In this document: in pieces, positions 55,187 through 63,901 of the stretch
Layout: every line of letters begins with the position of its first letter
Position numbering within the stretch: the stretch's first letter is position 1
Translations under genes and position numbers: made by a program
Notes under the pieces: model-generated
Told to the model about the DNA's origin: nothing
Seen by the model: only the letters and a program-made list of their open reading frames with translations
The model's database searches: none
Assembly: GCF_901827185.1 (NCBI RefSeq)
Contig: NZ_LR594671.1
Coordinates: forward strand, 3,162,001-3,226,000
Source of the DNA: Variovorax sp. PBL-E5
GTDB lineage: Bacteria > Pseudomonadota > Gammaproteobacteria > Burkholderiales > Burkholderiaceae_C
DNA length: 64,000 nt
Reading direction: 5' to 3'

Positions 55187-55924
55187 CTATTGGGTAAGGA
55201 TGCGGTCCAGGAAGTCCTTGGTACGGGGATGCCGCGCCGCCGAAGGATGGAAAAATTCGTTCTTCGCGCAGTCGACCAGGATCCGGCCGCCTACATCCAT
55301 GAAGATCACGCGATCGGCGACCTTGCGAGCGAAGCCCATTTCATGCGTGACGACCATCATCGTCATGCCTTCCCCGGCCAGGCGCACCATGACGTCCAGG
55401 ACCTCGCCGACCATCTCCGGGTCGAGGGCTGAGGTCGGCTCGTCGAACAGCATCACCACAGGATCCATGCTCAGCGCTCGGGCGATCGCGACGCGCTGCT
55501 GCTGGCCGCCGGAAAGCTGTCCCGGATACTTGTCCTTGTGCTGGGTCAGCCCGACCCGTTCCAGCATCCGCAGGCCTCTCTGGCCGGCTTCCAGGCTGCT
55601 CCGTCCCAGCACCTTGATCTGTGCGAGCACCAGGTTCTCCGTGACGGACAGGTGCGGAAACAGTTCGAAGTGCTGAAACACCATGCCGACCCTGGCACGC
55701 AGCGCCGGCAGCTTTGTTCTGGATGCGTGAACGTCAACGCCGTCGACAATGATGGCACCGCCTTGAATCGTCTCCAGCCCGTTGACCGTCTTGATCAACG
55801 TGGACTTGCCGGATCCGGACGGGCCGCAGACAACCACGACCTCCCCTTTTTCGACGCGGGTCGAGCAGTTCTCGAGCACTTGCACCGGTCCGTACCACTT
55901 GGAAACGTTGCGGATCTCGATCAT
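55187..55924 (-). CDS. Polar amino-acid ABC transporter ATPase (GltL-like)
   Basis: A 245-residue ATPase of the GlnQ/GltL class. Walker [19 protein letters not shown] (about 34-51), Q-loop [17 protein letters not shown], signature [19 protein letters not shown], Walker [16 protein letters not shown] and switch VVTHEMGFA. Full length. It is the last gene of the minus-strand unit ltaE-M24-Bug-ATPase, while the receptor and permeases it would serve are on the plus strand 1.4 kb away. This split is unusual and implies two co-regulated operons. Confidence 0.94.
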   Translation of the reverse strand: MIEIRNVSKWYGPVQVLENCSTRVEKGEVVVVCGPSGSGKSTLIKTVNGLETIQGGAIIVDGVDVHASRTKLPALRARVGMVFQHFELFPHLSVTENLVLAQIKVLGRSSLEAGQRGLRMLERVGLTQHKDKYPGQLSGGQQQRVAIARALSMDPVVMLFDEPTSALDPEMVGEVLDVMVRLAGEGMTMMVVTHEMGFARKVADRVIFMDVGGRILVDCAKNEFFHPSAARHPRTKDFLDRILTQ

Positions 55925-55946
55925 CTTCGGTTTCCTTAGCTAAGAG

Positions 55947-56927
55947 CTACTTCATCACGCGTGCAATCTCCTGCATCTCCGCTGCGAACACTCGGTCGTA
56001 CTGCTCGCCGGGCACGCCAAGAGATAGATCAGCAATATTGTTGGCCTTGATGTAATCACTGAAAACCTGTCCAGTGCGGGCTTTCAGGATCGCCTGCTGC
56101 AGTTGCTGGTACCCCTTCGAATTGTTCCGTGCGAACGCGGCAGAGACAACGTAGACCCCATTGCGGCCGAGAAACTCAGGCGATGGCATTGCGACGCCAA
56201 GCGATTTCAGCTGGATTTCCAGCGTCTCTGCCTCGGGCCAACGGGGGCTCTTCTTGTTCGAGCCGATGAAGAGCGCCGTGGTCTTGGAGCGCATCGTTGA
56301 CCGCGCGAAGTCGTCGCCGAGGTTCGCGGTGACATCGCCGGCCATCAGGGCAGTGATCGCTTCCGAGCCCCCCTTGTAATTGACCACCAAGACATCGATC
56401 TTGAGCTTGTCGATCAGCCACCTGGCCATCACCTCCTGCGCGGTCCCGCCCGCGACGGAGATGGAGAGCTTGCCCGGGTTTGCCCTTGCCTGCTCCACGA
56501 ACTTGACGAAGTTCGAGATGTTCGAATCGTTTCTGACCAGGAACACCCGCGGCTCGTGCAGGTCGGCCATGATCACCCGGAAGTCGTCGGCGCTGAGCGC
56601 AGCATTCCCGCGGGCGATGACAAGATTGAGGTCCGGCTGGTTGATCGCCAGCACGGCAGACCCGTCTGCGCCGTCACGTAGCAGCGCCATGGCTGCGATC
56701 TGCCCACCTGCTCCCGGCTGGTTGCGAACGACGACGGTGCGACCCAGGACTCCCTGCAGCGGCGACGAGAGCAGGCGCGCGAAGGTATCCGTGCTGCCGC
56801 CGGGCGGATAGCCGACGATGATTTGCAGCGGCTTTTGGGCGAGGCTGATGCCAGGAATGGCTGTTGCCGCCACGGCCGCACCGAGTGCAGAGGTGAAGCG
56901 GCGGCGATTCATCGGGAAGTGCGTCAT
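55947..56927 (-). CDS. Bug/TctC-family periplasmic solute-binding protein
   Basis: A 326-residue Bug receptor. The signal peptide is about 1-31 (RRRFTSALGAAVAATAIPGI, then SLAQ). Family pieces: LQIIVGYPPGGSTDTFARL, VVVRNQPGAGGQIAAMALL, and NPGKLSISVAGGTAQEVMAR. The ATG at 56927 is chosen because GGAGAG is suitably placed; 56912 is an alternative. It sits between the M24 gene and the ABC ATPase. It is more divergent than the other four Bugs in the window. Confidence 0.9.
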   Translation of the reverse strand: MTHFPMNRRRFTSALGAAVAATAIPGISLAQKPLQIIVGYPPGGSTDTFARLLSSPLQGVLGRTVVVRNQPGAGGQIAAMALLRDGADGSAVLAINQPDLNLVIARGNAALSADDFRVIMADLHEPRVFLVRNDSNISNFVKFVEQARANPGKLSISVAGGTAQEVMARWLIDKLKIDVLVVNYKGGSEAITALMAGDVTANLGDDFARSTMRSKTTALFIGSNKKSPRWPEAETLEIQLKSLGVAMPSPEFLGRNGVYVVSAAFARNNSKGYQQLQQAILKARTGQVFSDYIKANNIADLSLGVPGEQYDRVFAAEMQEIARVMK

Positions 56928-56956
56928 GGGTGCTCTCCGGGTGCGGGTTTCCACAA

Positions 56957-58138
56957 TCAACCAAGCAGACGCGCGTCGTACGGGGTCGTGTTGAGTTGTT
57001 CGAAGCCGTTCGATGTGACGACGACGACGTCTTCGAGATGCGCGCCGCCGACTTCCGGCTGGTCCGGCAGCACGATGCGCGGCTCGAGGCACATGACCAT
57101 GTTTTCTTCGACGACGAAGTCCACGCGACGGTCGACCAGCGGCTCGCCGTGCAATCCGTAGCCAAGCTGGTGCCCCGTGTTGCCGCTGTAGACATAGTCG
57201 CCCCACCCGCTGTCCACGATGACTTCCCGCGCACGTGCGTCGATCGCCTTGCCGGTCACTCCCGGGCGGATCATCTTCTTCGCTTCCTGCAGGGCGAGGT
57301 ATGTCGCCTGGTAAATCTGCCGCTGCTTGGCGGTCGGTTCTCCACCGCAAAGCACCGTCCGCCCAAGGTCGGCGGTATAGCCCTTCACGACCGCGCCGAG
57401 ATCGAGAATGACCATCTCGCCGGCCTCGATGACCTTCTCGGTGGCGATGCGCTCGAACATCGAGGCATTCGGGCCAGACGCGATCAACGGAATGAACGGC
57501 TCGAACTCCGAACCCGCACGCCGCATCGCAGTGACGGCAGCGGCGGAAACCGAATGCTCGGTCACTCCCGGCCGGATTGCTTCGATGGCAGCCAAGGCGC
57601 CGAGATCCGCCACGCGCAACGAGGCGCGGATCAGATCCACTTCGATCGGGTGCTTGACCGCCGTGAGTTGCAGCCACATCGGGGTGACGTCATCGATCTC
57701 CAGCTCCGGGCAGGCTTTGGTGAGACCTCTGTACACCATGTGCGGCATGACGTCCGTGGCGATCCGGCCGCGGCTGACGCCATAGTCGGCCAGCATCTTT
57801 TCGATGACCTCGTGCCACTTCGTCACGTGAGGCAATCGGAGGGCGTCTTGGATGTCTGACTTGAACTGAATTCGCAGGTCGTCGCTGCCGGAGATGTACC
57901 CCACTACCGGCGGCTTGCCCTTCACCACCAACGCAACGTATTCGGGTTCCAGGAACGGGCGAAAACCCTTGACGTAAAAGTCTGTCACCCATCGCACCGC
58001 CTCTGCCTTGCAGAAGAGGAAGGCGTCGAAGCCGGACTGCTCCAGCGCTTTCTGAAGCTTTTGTTGCTTGATGGCGTGAAGGGCATCGCCCGCGTAGAAG
58101 CTGGGCGGCTGTTTTTTGAACGCGATTTTCTTGTTCAT
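56957..58138 (-). CDS. M24-family metallopeptidase-like protein (Xaa-Pro peptidase/creatinase fold)
   Basis: A 393-residue pita-bread-fold protein. The N-terminal creatinase-like domain is about 20-155. The C-terminal half carries the metal ligands: two Asp in VILDLGAVVKGYTADLGRTV, His in TGHQLGYGLHGEPLVD, Glu in VMCLEPRIVLPDQ and Glu in GGAHLEDVVVV, so it should be an active dinuclear-metal hydrolase. It may cleave Xaa-Pro dipeptides or a C-N bond in a small amidine-like compound. It is co-oriented with threonine aldolase 38 bp upstream and the Bug gene 29 bp downstream. Confidence 0.92.
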   Translation of the reverse strand: MNKKIAFKKQPPSFYAGDALHAIKQQKLQKALEQSGFDAFLFCKAEAVRWVTDFYVKGFRPFLEPEYVALVVKGKPPVVGYISGSDDLRIQFKSDIQDALRLPHVTKWHEVIEKMLADYGVSRGRIATDVMPHMVYRGLTKACPELEIDDVTPMWLQLTAVKHPIEVDLIRASLRVADLGALAAIEAIRPGVTEHSVSAAAVTAMRRAGSEFEPFIPLIASGPNASMFERIATEKVIEAGEMVILDLGAVVKGYTADLGRTVLCGGEPTAKQRQIYQATYLALQEAKKMIRPGVTGKAIDARAREVIVDSGWGDYVYSGNTGHQLGYGLHGEPLVDRRVDFVVEENMVMCLEPRIVLPDQPEVGGAHLEDVVVVTSNGFEQLNTTPYDARLLG

Positions 58139-58176
58139 GATTGGATACCGGTGAGTGGAGGACGAAGAGGTGGAGT

Positions 58177-59238
58177 TCAGACGCTTGGAGCGGTAGCCGT
58201 GGCTTCTGCCACCAACCTGAAGGCGGTGACGGCGCTCGTGACGGAGGTTTTGTCTACGTGCCGATGCGTCACGCAGCGCAGCAGGTGGGGTCCCCAGGGC
58301 CGGACCAGCACGCGGCATTCGCGTAGATGGGCCTCCCACTGCTTGGCTGTCATGCCGGTTGCCGCCACGTTGACCTGCACGATGTTGGTCCGGGGCGGCT
58401 TGACGCGCAGTGCCGGAATTGCGCTCAAGCCCTCTGCGAGCTGTTGGGCCGTGGCGTGGTCTTCAGCCAGCCGCGCAACCTGTGAGCCCAGGGCTTCGAG
58501 GCCAGCCGCCGCGGAAATTCCGACTTGACGCTGCGCCCCTCCGATTAGCTTTCGCAGCCAGCGGGCTCGATGAATGACCGGTTCGGGCCCGACCAGCACG
58601 GCCCCCATCGGGGCGCTCAGTCCTTTCGACAGGCACACCGAGACGGTATCAGCTTGGTTGCAGATGCTGGCCACGGACTCACCGAGTGCCAACGCTGCGT
58701 TGAAAAGCCGCGCACCGTCAAGATGCACCCGCACGCCGGATGCTCGGCACAGCTCGAACACCTTGCGCATGTGGTCCAGTGAAGCCACTGCACCACCTTC
58801 GTTGTTATGCGACGTTTCGATGCAGACCAGGCCGACCTGAAGATTGCCTTTCGTCGATGCCAATGCGGCTGCCAGCGCGTGCAGGTCCAGCGCTCCTTCG
58901 GGGTCAGGGATGGGGTGGTAGAAGGCGCCGGTAAATGTGGCTGCTCCGCGTTCCGCGGTGTAGATGTGGGAGCCGGCCCCGGCCAACACGACGCCTTGCC
59001 GATCGACTTGCGCCAGGATGGCCAACAAGTTGGCCATGGTCGCACTCGGCGCATACAGCCCTGCGGGCTTGTCAAGAAGCCTCGCTGTGTGCTGCTCGAG
59101 CTCAATGGCCGTGGGATCGCCATCCAGCCCGTCGTCCCCGAGCGGCGCGAGGCGCATCCGTTCATACATGGAGTCGGTTGGCAAGGTCACGGTGTCGCTT
59201 CGAAGGTCGACGAGGGTCGGGGATTTGAAACTTCTCAT
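58177..59238 (-). CDS. ltaE: Low-specificity threonine aldolase
   Basis: A 353-residue PLP-dependent aldolase that cleaves L-threonine-type beta-hydroxy amino acids to glycine and an aldehyde. It starts TLVDLRSDTVTLPTDSMYER, has the active-site His91 in GAGSHIYTAERGAA, Asp174/Arg177 in VHLDGARLF and the PLP Lys205 in SVCLSKGLSAPMGAVLVG. The ATG at 59238 fits the family. It is the first gene of the minus operon and divergent from a LysR gene with a 105-120 bp shared promoter region. The substrate may be a beta-hydroxy amino acid released by the neighbouring hydrolases. Confidence 0.93.
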   Translation of the reverse strand: MRSFKSPTLVDLRSDTVTLPTDSMYERMRLAPLGDDGLDGDPTAIELEQHTARLLDKPAGLYAPSATMANLLAILAQVDRQGVVLAGAGSHIYTAERGAATFTGAFYHPIPDPEGALDLHALAAALASTKGNLQVGLVCIETSHNNEGGAVASLDHMRKVFELCRASGVRVHLDGARLFNAALALGESVASICNQADTVSVCLSKGLSAPMGAVLVGPEPVIHRARWLRKLIGGAQRQVGISAAAGLEALGSQVARLAEDHATAQQLAEGLSAIPALRVKPPRTNIVQVNVAATGMTAKQWEAHLRECRVLVRPWGPHLLRCVTHRHVDKTSVTSAVTAFRLVAEATATAPSV

Positions 59239-59301
59239 TGACTTCAGTCTTCGGATGGTTTGCGCCGCCTGCGAGTGCTGCGCGGTACAGCCGTAATTTA
59301 G

Positions 59302-59336
59302 ACAGGGAGACCTGTTAAGAGAATTGATATATTCAA
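59302..59336. promoter_or_regulatory. LysR-type operator elements in ltaE/lysR divergent region
   Basis: TTGATATATTCAA (59324-59336) fits the T-N11-A LysR box with TTGA/TCAA arms. Just upstream, ACAGG-GAGA-CCTGT (59302-59315) is a second perfect small dyad. Their position between the divergent ltaE and LysR genes suits an activator site. Confidence 0.5.
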
Positions 59337-59358
59337 ATTTCCAATGTGGGAAAAACTC

Positions 59359-60237
59359 ATGAATCTCGCTACCTTGCAGACGCTTCGCGCCATCCTGGTG
59401 CACGGAAACTTCACCGCCGCCGGCGCTGCCGTTGGCTGCACACCCAGCGCTGTGAGCCTGCAGATCAAGCAGCTGGAGCAATACTTGGGTCAACCACTTT
59501 TCGACCGGAGCACTCGTGTGGTCCGGCCCACGCCCTTCGCGATCGAAGTGGCGTCCGCGGCATCGGAGTTCGCCGATCGGATCGAGGCGCTTCGCTCGAA
59601 ACCGTCCCTGATGGTGGAAGGCAAAATTCGTCTTGGCGTGATCACGAGCATGCAGAGCGACTTGTTGCCCGAGGCCCTTCGCACGCTCGGCCGCCGGCAT
59701 CCGTCCCTCGAGGTGCAAGTACCGCCTTTGAATGACACGGACGAACTGCTGGCCGAGCTGCGCGCGGGCCGGATAGAAGCCGCACTAGTCGCCCGGCCGG
59801 AACACGGCGGCTCCACGCGGATGGTGTGGCACGAGGTGCATCGACAGCCGTACGTGATGCTGGCCCCCCCCGATGTCCTGCAGTCCGAACCCCGCGTACT
59901 CCTGAAGACGCACGGGTGGATTGGCTACGACACGGGCCTGTCGGGTGGCCGCGTCGCAGCTCGCCAAGCCCGCCTGCTGGTTCCGCACCTCCGCCCACGG
60001 ATGGAGCTGCGCTCAATGGACGCGATCGTCTCCATGGTGGGGGTGGGCATGGGCGTGACGATCCTGCCTCGACCCAGGAGCCGATTGCTCGCAGCCTACA
60101 AGGTGCAGGAGTTCAGCCTCGGACGGACTGCGCCCTTTCGCCGCATTTCCCTGGTGTGGCGCCGCGCTGATGAGGGCAATCGCAAGATCGCTGCCGTGCT
60201 CGAAGGCTTCGAACACTTCAGGAGCGGAGCCTCGTGA
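59359..60237 (+). CDS. LysR-family transcriptional regulator
   Basis: A 292-residue LysR protein. The winged HTH is at about 1-60 (LATLQTLRAILVHGNFTAAG, CTPSAVSLQIKQLEQYLGQP) and the effector domain follows (GKIRLGVITSMQSDLLPEAL, MVGVGMGVTILPRPRS). It is divergent from ltaE and probably activates that operon, perhaps also the importer at 51.4 kb. ATGs at 59344 and 59359 are both possible; the second begins the usual MNLATLQ. It is the last intact gene of the island. Confidence 0.92.
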   Translation: MNLATLQTLRAILVHGNFTAAGAAVGCTPSAVSLQIKQLEQYLGQPLFDRSTRVVRPTPFAIEVASAASEFADRIEALRSKPSLMVEGKIRLGVITSMQSDLLPEALRTLGRRHPSLEVQVPPLNDTDELLAELRAGRIEAALVARPEHGGSTRMVWHEVHRQPYVMLAPPDVLQSEPRVLLKTHGWIGYDTGLSGGRVAARQARLLVPHLRPRMELRSMDAIVSMVGVGMGVTILPRPRSRLLAAYKVQEFSLGRTAPFRRISLVWRRADEGNRKIAAVLEGFEHFRSGAS

Positions 60238-60828
60238 CTGGTTGGATCAGTGGATCATCGGGCAAGCACTGCGACGTGGTCTTCCTCCTGGCAAGAGTTT
60301 GAGGTTCTCCTCGCGCTACTAAGACCGCCCGGTCGTCGCGTGGCCACGGGCATCAAGACCGCACTGATGCCGCATGCGAAAAGTGCCCGGGATGCGAATG
60401 CTGGACGGCCGCTTCCATCCGCAACGCATGCCCCCGGCCCGTGTCCATTCGCAAAACGCGGGGCGCCATCTCCGATTTCCTTGCACGTACTCGCGATCGG
60501 GTTTGTGGAGTCCCTTCACCGGGACGGCATCGACGGCGTGACACGGCGTGATCGGGAAGCAAGACTGAGGGGTCAGCGACCCGAGTCTTAAGCCGATAGC
60601 GATTGGGCGCGGAAGCCGGGCGAGTCGTGGAACCGCCCGGCTCAGGCGCACAACGAACTCTAGGCGCGTGATCTCGGGGTGACTCGGCGCCGGTGCACGA
60701 TGTCTGCTACCTAACGGAGCCGTCGGGCTGCAATTGCGGGCTGTGCAGCATGAAAGTAGCAGCGGTGCCCGCCGGCGCTCAACGCAATGCCAAATGCGTG
60801 CTGCGCGCCAGACGCGCACCCTCGGTAC
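60238..60828. other. Intergenic stretch with one hairpin, no gene
   Basis: No reading frame here has a protein-like composition in any frame. The only structure seen is a GC-rich hairpin at 60615-60641. Probably debris at the island's right side. Confidence 0.6.
60615..60641. terminator. 8-bp GC-stem hairpin
   Basis: GCCGGGCG-N11-CGCCCGGC is a perfect stem 378 bp after the LysR stop. There is no U-run and the distance from the gene is large, so terminator function is uncertain. Confidence 0.3.
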
Positions 60829-61097
60829 GCACAGAGGGGATGAGGGTCAACACGCCTTGGCGCGTCCTTGTGTGGGGCGGTGCGGTGCGAAGATTGCGTG
60901 GATGGGTCAGTGGATGCGGTCAGAGGTCGTCGATACTGCCTACCCGCAAACGAAGAGTGAAATTGGCAACGAGCAAACGGCAATCGCCGATTGGCAGTCG
61001 CACTCCATATTGTTGGCTGTTCCGCAGCCGAGCGAAGCGACGGCCCGAGAAACACAAACACGCGCCATGGCGCGTTGCCCCTCATCCCCTCTGCGCG
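60829..61097. repeat. ~270-bp element with ~45-bp inverted ends
   Basis: GCACAGAGGGGATGAGGG at 60829 onward, continuing CAACaCGCCtTGGCGCGT and TTGTGT, recurs inverted at 61052-61097. The ~180-bp middle has no coding pattern. The arrangement recalls a MITE or a fossil integration site. No target-site duplication was identified. It adjoins the right copy of the 190-bp repeat. Confidence 0.55.
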
Positions 61098-61115
61098 CGC
61101 CGAAAAGCGAGCACC

Positions 61116-61305
61116 GCAGGTTGCCCGTAGCGAAGCGAAGGGACGCGCACAGTGGGGTCGCCTTTTCTTTGGTTACTTTCTTTTGGCGAAGCAAAAGAAA
61201 GTGACTCGCCCGCCGGGGCGAATTCCCGGCTCCAGGCCCAACCAAAGACAACAACGGTTCAAAGGCCCGATGCCCTCACCCCAGCCCTCTCCCAGAGGGA
61301 GAGGG
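61116..61305. repeat. ~190-bp intergenic repeat, right (inverted) copy
   Basis: Inverted counterpart of 49930-50116, running from GCAGGTTGCCC through CAGTGGGGTCGCCTTTTCTT and TCGCCCGCCGGGGCGAATT to the REP-like CCTCTCCCAGAGGGAGAGG. Ends 10 bp before the stop codon of the convergent alpha-E gene. Confidence 0.85.
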
Positions 61306-61314
61306 AGCAAGAGT

Positions 61315-62271
61315 TCAGTGCGTAGGCACCAGAAAATCCTGGCTGATCCGCCACCCCAGCTCGTTCACACGATCCAGAAACTGCGTCAGATAAGCATGCA
61401 ACCCGGTCGCAAGAATCTCGTCGACCCGTCCGTACTGCAAATCGGCCAGCAGCTTGCCCGCACGCCGCTGCGTTTCGGCGCTCTGCTCGTTCTTGACCTT
61501 GTCGAGATTGCTCACCACTTCGTGCAGACTCGCATGCAGTGAGCGCGGCATGTCGACACGCAGCATCAGCAGCTCGGCCACGCGCTCGGGCTTGATCACG
61601 TCACGGTACACCTTGCGGTACACCTCGAAGGCCGAGACGCTGCGCAGGATCGCGCTCCAATGGTAGAAGTCGTACTCCTGATCCTCCTCGGTCGCGGCGC
61701 CGAAGAACTCGCTGTTGAGCGCATGGAACTTGACGTCGACCAGCCGCGCCGTGTTGTCCGCGCGTTCGAGAAAAGTACCGAGGCGCGAGAAATAAAAGGC
61801 CTCGTCCTGCAGCATGGTGCCCAGCGTCACGCCGCGCGACAGGTGCGAGCGGAACTTGACCCACTCGAAGAACTGCCCCGGGTCGCGCTCGAAATCGCCG
61901 GCGCGCAGCATGCGGTTGACCTCGAGCCAGGTCGTGTTCTGCGTCTCCCAGGCCTCGGTGGTGAGCGCGCCGCGCACCGCGCGCGCGTTCTCGCGCGCCG
62001 CCCGCAGGCACGACAGGATCGACGAGGGATTGGATTCATCCCGGACCATGAACTCCATCACCTCGCGCGGCGCGATGTGCGCATGCTTCTCGTTGAAGAG
62101 CGGCAGCAGTTCGCTGATCGACAGCAGCCCCTGCCAGCCGTACTTGGCGACCTCGGCCGACTGCGGCAGCAGCGAAGTCTGGTAGTTGACGTCGAGCATG
62201 CGCGCGGTGTTCTCCGCGCGCTCGGTGTAGCGCGACATCCAGTAGAGGTGATCGGCGGTGCGTGACAACAT
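61315..62271 (-). CDS. Alpha-E domain protein
   Basis: A 318-residue all-helical alpha-E (DUF403) protein. It begins MLSRTADHLYWMSRYTERAE, has LFNEKHAHIAPREVMEFMVR, SRGVTLGTMLQDEAFYFSRL and FLERADNTARLVDVKFHALN. Such proteins always accompany the circularly permuted ATP-grasp enzyme just upstream, and together they are thought to form a peptide-ligase-like modification system of unknown product. It lies 20 bp after that gene. Start at 62271 fits the family. Confidence 0.93.
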   Translation of the reverse strand: MLSRTADHLYWMSRYTERAENTARMLDVNYQTSLLPQSAEVAKYGWQGLLSISELLPLFNEKHAHIAPREVMEFMVRDESNPSSILSCLRAARENARAVRGALTTEAWETQNTTWLEVNRMLRAGDFERDPGQFFEWVKFRSHLSRGVTLGTMLQDEAFYFSRLGTFLERADNTARLVDVKFHALNSEFFGAATEEDQEYDFYHWSAILRSVSAFEVYRKVYRDVIKPERVAELLMLRVDMPRSLHASLHEVVSNLDKVKNEQSAETQRRAGKLLADLQYGRVDEILATGLHAYLTQFLDRVNELGWRISQDFLVPTH

Positions 62272-62291
62272 GGTGCGATCTCCTCTTGCGG

Positions 62292-63806
62292 TCAGGTCGA
62301 CGGGGTTTGCGCTTGCGCTTGCGTTTGCGACTGCGCCGGCACGCGCGGCCTGGCGCTGCGATCGGCCTCGAGGATCCAGGTGTCCTTGGTGCCGCCGCCC
62401 TGCGACGAATTGACCACCAGCGAGCCTTCCTTGAGCGCGACCCGCGTCAGTCCGCCGGGCACCATCTGCACTTCCTTGCCCGACAGCACGAAAGGCCGCA
62501 GGTCGATGTGGCGCGGCGCGATGCCGGCCTCGACGAAGGTCGGCGAGGTCGACAGCGCGAGCGTCGGCTGCGCGATGTAGCCGTCGGGTTTGGCCAGCAC
62601 GGCCTTCTTGAAGTCCTCGATCTCGGCCTGCGTCGCGGCCGGGCCGATCAGCATGCCGTAGCCGCCGGCGCCGTGCACTTCCTTGACCACGAGGTCCTTC
62701 ATGTTGGCCATCGTGTAGTCGAGCTCGTCCTTGTTGCGGCACATGTAGGTCGGCACGTTCTTGAGGATCGGCTTCTCGTTCAGGTAGAACTCGATCATCT
62801 TCGGCACATAGGGGTAGATGGACTTGTCGTCCGCCACGCCGGTGCCGACCGCATTGCAGATCACGACGTTGCCTTCGCGGTAGGCGCGCATCAGGCCCGC
62901 GGTGCCCAGCGTCGAGGTCGGGCGGAACACTTCGGGGTCGAGAAAATCATCGTCCACGCGCCGGTAGATCACGTCCACCCGCTTCGGCCCGCGCGTGGTG
63001 CGCATGTAGACGAAGTCGTCCTTGACGAAGAGGTCCTGCCCCTCGACCAGCTCGATGCCCATCTGCTGCGCGAGGAAGGCATGCTCGAAGTAGGCGCTGT
63101 TGTACATGCCGGGCGTGAGCACCACCACCGTCGGCTCGGCGGTCGCGGGCGGTGCGGAGGCGCGCAAGGTTTCGAGCAGCAGGTCGGGATAGTGGGCGAC
63201 CGGCGCGACGCGGTTCTGGCTGAACAGGTCGGGGAAGAGCCGCATCATCATCTTGCGGTTCTCCAGCATGTAGCTCACGCCGCTGGGCACGCGCAGGTTG
63301 TCCTCCAGCACGTAGTACTCGCCCTTGCCGTCGGCGTCGGGTGCGCGCACGATGTCGATGCCGGAGATGTGCGAGTAGATGTCGTTGGGCACCTTCACGC
63401 CGGCCATCTCGGGCCGGTACTGTGCGTTGTTCAGGATCTGCTCGGCCGGCACGACGCCGGCCTTGATGATTTCCTGGTCGTGGTAGACGTCGTGGATGAA
63501 GCGGTTGAGCGCGGTCACGCGCTGCACCAGGCCTTTTTCCATGCTCTCCCACTCGTGCGCCGGGATGATGCGCGGCAGCAGGTCGAAGGGAATCAGGCGC
63601 TCGGTGCCGGAGCCGTCCTCGTCCTTCGCGCCGTAGACCGCGAAGGTGATGCCGACGCGGCGGAAGATCATTTCGGCCTCTTCGCGCCGCGATCGCATCA
63701 CCTCGCCAGGCTGCTGCGCGAGCCATTGGTCGTAGCGCTTGTAGTGATTTCGCACCGCTGCGCCGTGGTAGGGCAGCTGCTCGTACATCTCGTCGAATTT
63801 GTGCAT
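62292..63806 (-). CDS. Circularly permuted type 2 ATP-grasp protein
   Basis: A 504-residue protein of the circularly permuted ATP-grasp type 2 family. It has MEKGLVQRVTALNRFIHDVY, GIDIVRAPDADGKGEYYVLE, EDNLRVPSGVSYMLENRKMM, RTTRGPKRVDVIYRRVDDDF and ADDKSIYPYVPKMIEFYLNE. It probably ligates an amino acid or peptide to an acceptor; no substrate is known. AGGAGA precedes the ATG at 63806. The last 25 residues are Gln/Ala/Thr repeats and likely disordered. Operon with the alpha-E gene. Confidence 0.93.
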   Translation of the reverse strand: MHKFDEMYEQLPYHGAAVRNHYKRYDQWLAQQPGEVMRSRREEAEMIFRRVGITFAVYGAKDEDGSGTERLIPFDLLPRIIPAHEWESMEKGLVQRVTALNRFIHDVYHDQEIIKAGVVPAEQILNNAQYRPEMAGVKVPNDIYSHISGIDIVRAPDADGKGEYYVLEDNLRVPSGVSYMLENRKMMMRLFPDLFSQNRVAPVAHYPDLLLETLRASAPPATAEPTVVVLTPGMYNSAYFEHAFLAQQMGIELVEGQDLFVKDDFVYMRTTRGPKRVDVIYRRVDDDFLDPEVFRPTSTLGTAGLMRAYREGNVVICNAVGTGVADDKSIYPYVPKMIEFYLNEKPILKNVPTYMCRNKDELDYTMANMKDLVVKEVHGAGGYGMLIGPAATQAEIEDFKKAVLAKPDGYIAQPTLALSTSPTFVEAGIAPRHIDLRPFVLSGKEVQMVPGGLTRVALKEGSLVVNSSQGGGTKDTWILEADRSARPRVPAQSQTQAQAQTPST

Positions 63807-63901
63807 GGGACGACCAATCTCCTTGGCCGTAGCTTAGCAAGTTCGAGGCCAAAGTCCGTCGGATTTCGCGCCCCTGCGAGGCGCCCGCCATCAAATTCGG
63901 C

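Noticed and set aside
60600..60720. tRNA-like GC hairpins in the island's right gap.
   Set aside because: No cloverleaf, T-arm or CCA-compatible end could be built; only one simple stem is present.
60940..61542. Open frames across the right repeat that look like small proteins ending PSPQPSPRGRG.
   Set aside because: They translate the repeat itself. Such products are common annotation artefacts.
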